A DNA stretch of 5,242 bases from Archaeoglobi archaeon (GTDB lineage Archaea; Halobacteriota; Archaeoglobi; Archaeoglobales; Archaeoglobaceae). A model generated the notes under the pieces. It searched no databases. It was given only the letters and a program-made list of their open reading frames with translations, and was not told the DNA's origin. Below are positions 4,685 through 5,242 of this stretch, in pieces (the first letter of the stretch is position 1; each line of letters starts with the position of its first letter). Made by a program: the position numbers and the translations under genes. The stretch spans positions 1-5,242 of the forward strand of contig JAPDIT010000047.1 in NCBI GenBank assembly GCA_029259455.1. The letters are read 5' to 3'.

Positions 4685-5242
4685 AAAATTATTTCCCACC
4701 ATCAAACCACCTCCAGCAGTAACCCAAAACTCTCTCAGGTGGGAGCTTTCTCAGAAATGCTTGATAAGGAGTCTCCAACTCCTCCAGATTGAGACTCATG
4801 TCAGCTTTGCAATTATACCACTCTACAAACTCATCCAGAGTTTCAAAGTATCTGGCTTTATCTTCAAGAGTCCCGTAGAATCTCTCGATCTTACCATTCG
4901 TTTGTGGGTGGTTTACTCTTGCGACGATGTGCTTTATACCATTCTCCTCAAGGAATTTCTCAAACCTGGATTTCCCTTTTGCTCTCTTCTCTCCTGCAGA
5001 TGCGTAGAACTGGGTACCTCTATCGGTAAGTATTGATTCTGGCTTACCATAATTATCTATAGCCTCTTTTAGAACTTTCATGGCATTCTCAGTGGTTGCA
5101 TTGTCAAATACTCCGTAACCAACAATTAAACGGGATGCATCATCTAAATAAGCCATCATCCACTTTCCATTATAGAAAAACCAGTCTGTATGCCACAAAC
5201 TCATGGAATGCCTTCTTTCGTAGCGTATCCACCTCTTTCTCT
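4674..5242 (-). mobile_element. insertion sequence, partial (right part outside window)
   Basis: Inferred from the rve-type transposase gene. The proposed left boundary, TGTGATTTCC at 4674, rests only on the TGT-type ends common in IS481/IS3-like elements and on the apparent break of the plus-strand frame there. The other end and any target duplication are outside the window. Confidence 0.5.
4689..5242 (-). CDS. DDE (rve/integrase-core) transposase, C-terminal part, IS481/IS3-like
   Basis: The frame is open to the right edge (KRWIRYERRHSMSLWHTDW), so the Met at 5204 is internal and the N-terminal helix-turn-helix region lies outside. Counting from that Met, the catalytic triad is visible: D7 in WHTDW, D61 in LTDRGTQF, and E107 in NHPQTNGKIERF, followed by YGTLEDKARYF and the C-terminal FVEWYNC region. 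The second Asp and the Glu are separated by 45 residues rather than the usual 35. The excess comes from a basic insertion (AGEKRAKGKSR), which I suspect is a subgroup feature. The transposase would cut and join element ends. No internal stop is seen, so the visible part may be active. Confidence 0.9.
   Translation of the reverse strand, partial: RKRWIRYERRHSMSLWHTDWFFYNGKWMMAYLDDASRLIVGYGVFDNATTENAMKVLKEAIDNYGKPESILTDRGTQFYASAGEKRAKGKSRFEKFLEENGIKHIVARVNHPQTNGKIERFYGTLEDKARYFETLDEFVEWYNCKADMSLNLEELETPYQAFLRKLPPERVLGYCWRWFDGGK

Noticed and set aside
1..5242. CRISPR array, tRNA or rRNA genes
   Set aside because: No regularly spaced repeats and no tRNA- or rRNA-like conserved segments seen on either strand.

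Overview
The window most resembles a chromosomal segment of an Archaeoglobus-type euryarchaeon. Support comes from an HMf-type archaeal histone, a PCNA sequence very close to what I remember of Archaeoglobus fulgidus PCNA, an archaeal/eukaryotic-type primase large subunit (PriL), archaeal TATA boxes with oligo-T terminators, and an archaeal pilus/archaellum-type ATPase tail. The species call is from memory of protein sequences, not a search.

Layout, left to right. Positions 2-232 (+) are the 3' end of a GspE/FlaI-type secretion ATPase. Positions 233-506 are non-coding and hold the promoter and leader of a histone gene (507-710, +). The histone gene converges on, and overlaps by 14 bp, a two-gene minus-strand replication operon, pcna (2571-1834) then priL (1830-697). 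Upstream of it on the minus strand lies a second, metabolic operon: a 4-hydroxybutyryl-CoA dehydratase gene (abfD, 4387-2908) overlapping by ATGA a small Cys-rich protein of about 87 residues (2911-2647). Positions 4403-4688 are AT-rich and hold the abfD promoter, a 12-bp palindrome, a 13-bp inverted repeat and a possible beheaded plus-strand gene. From about 4674 to the window end is the 3' half of an insertion sequence with a DDE (rve-type) transposase on the minus strand.

The histone, sliding clamp and primase are chromatin and replication functions; the clamp and primase share a transcript. The dehydratase would convert 4-hydroxybutyryl-CoA to crotonyl-CoA, feeding beta-oxidation-type reactions. 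Its small partner carries CGGCNP and GCxxxC motifs, suggesting a metal or Fe-S site, but its function is unknown.

The main surprises are these. (1) Both genes of the abfD operon are broken by a single extra base in a homopolymer, at TTT-C and AAA-G sites where a +1 slip would restore the frame. All catalytic residues of the dehydratase are otherwise intact. (2) The N-terminal part of PriL carries an eight-cysteine module, partly ferredoxin-like, in addition to the four cysteines of the usual C-terminal Fe-S cluster. (3) The likely true starts of the histone, dehydratase and small Cys-rich genes differ from the longest open frames.
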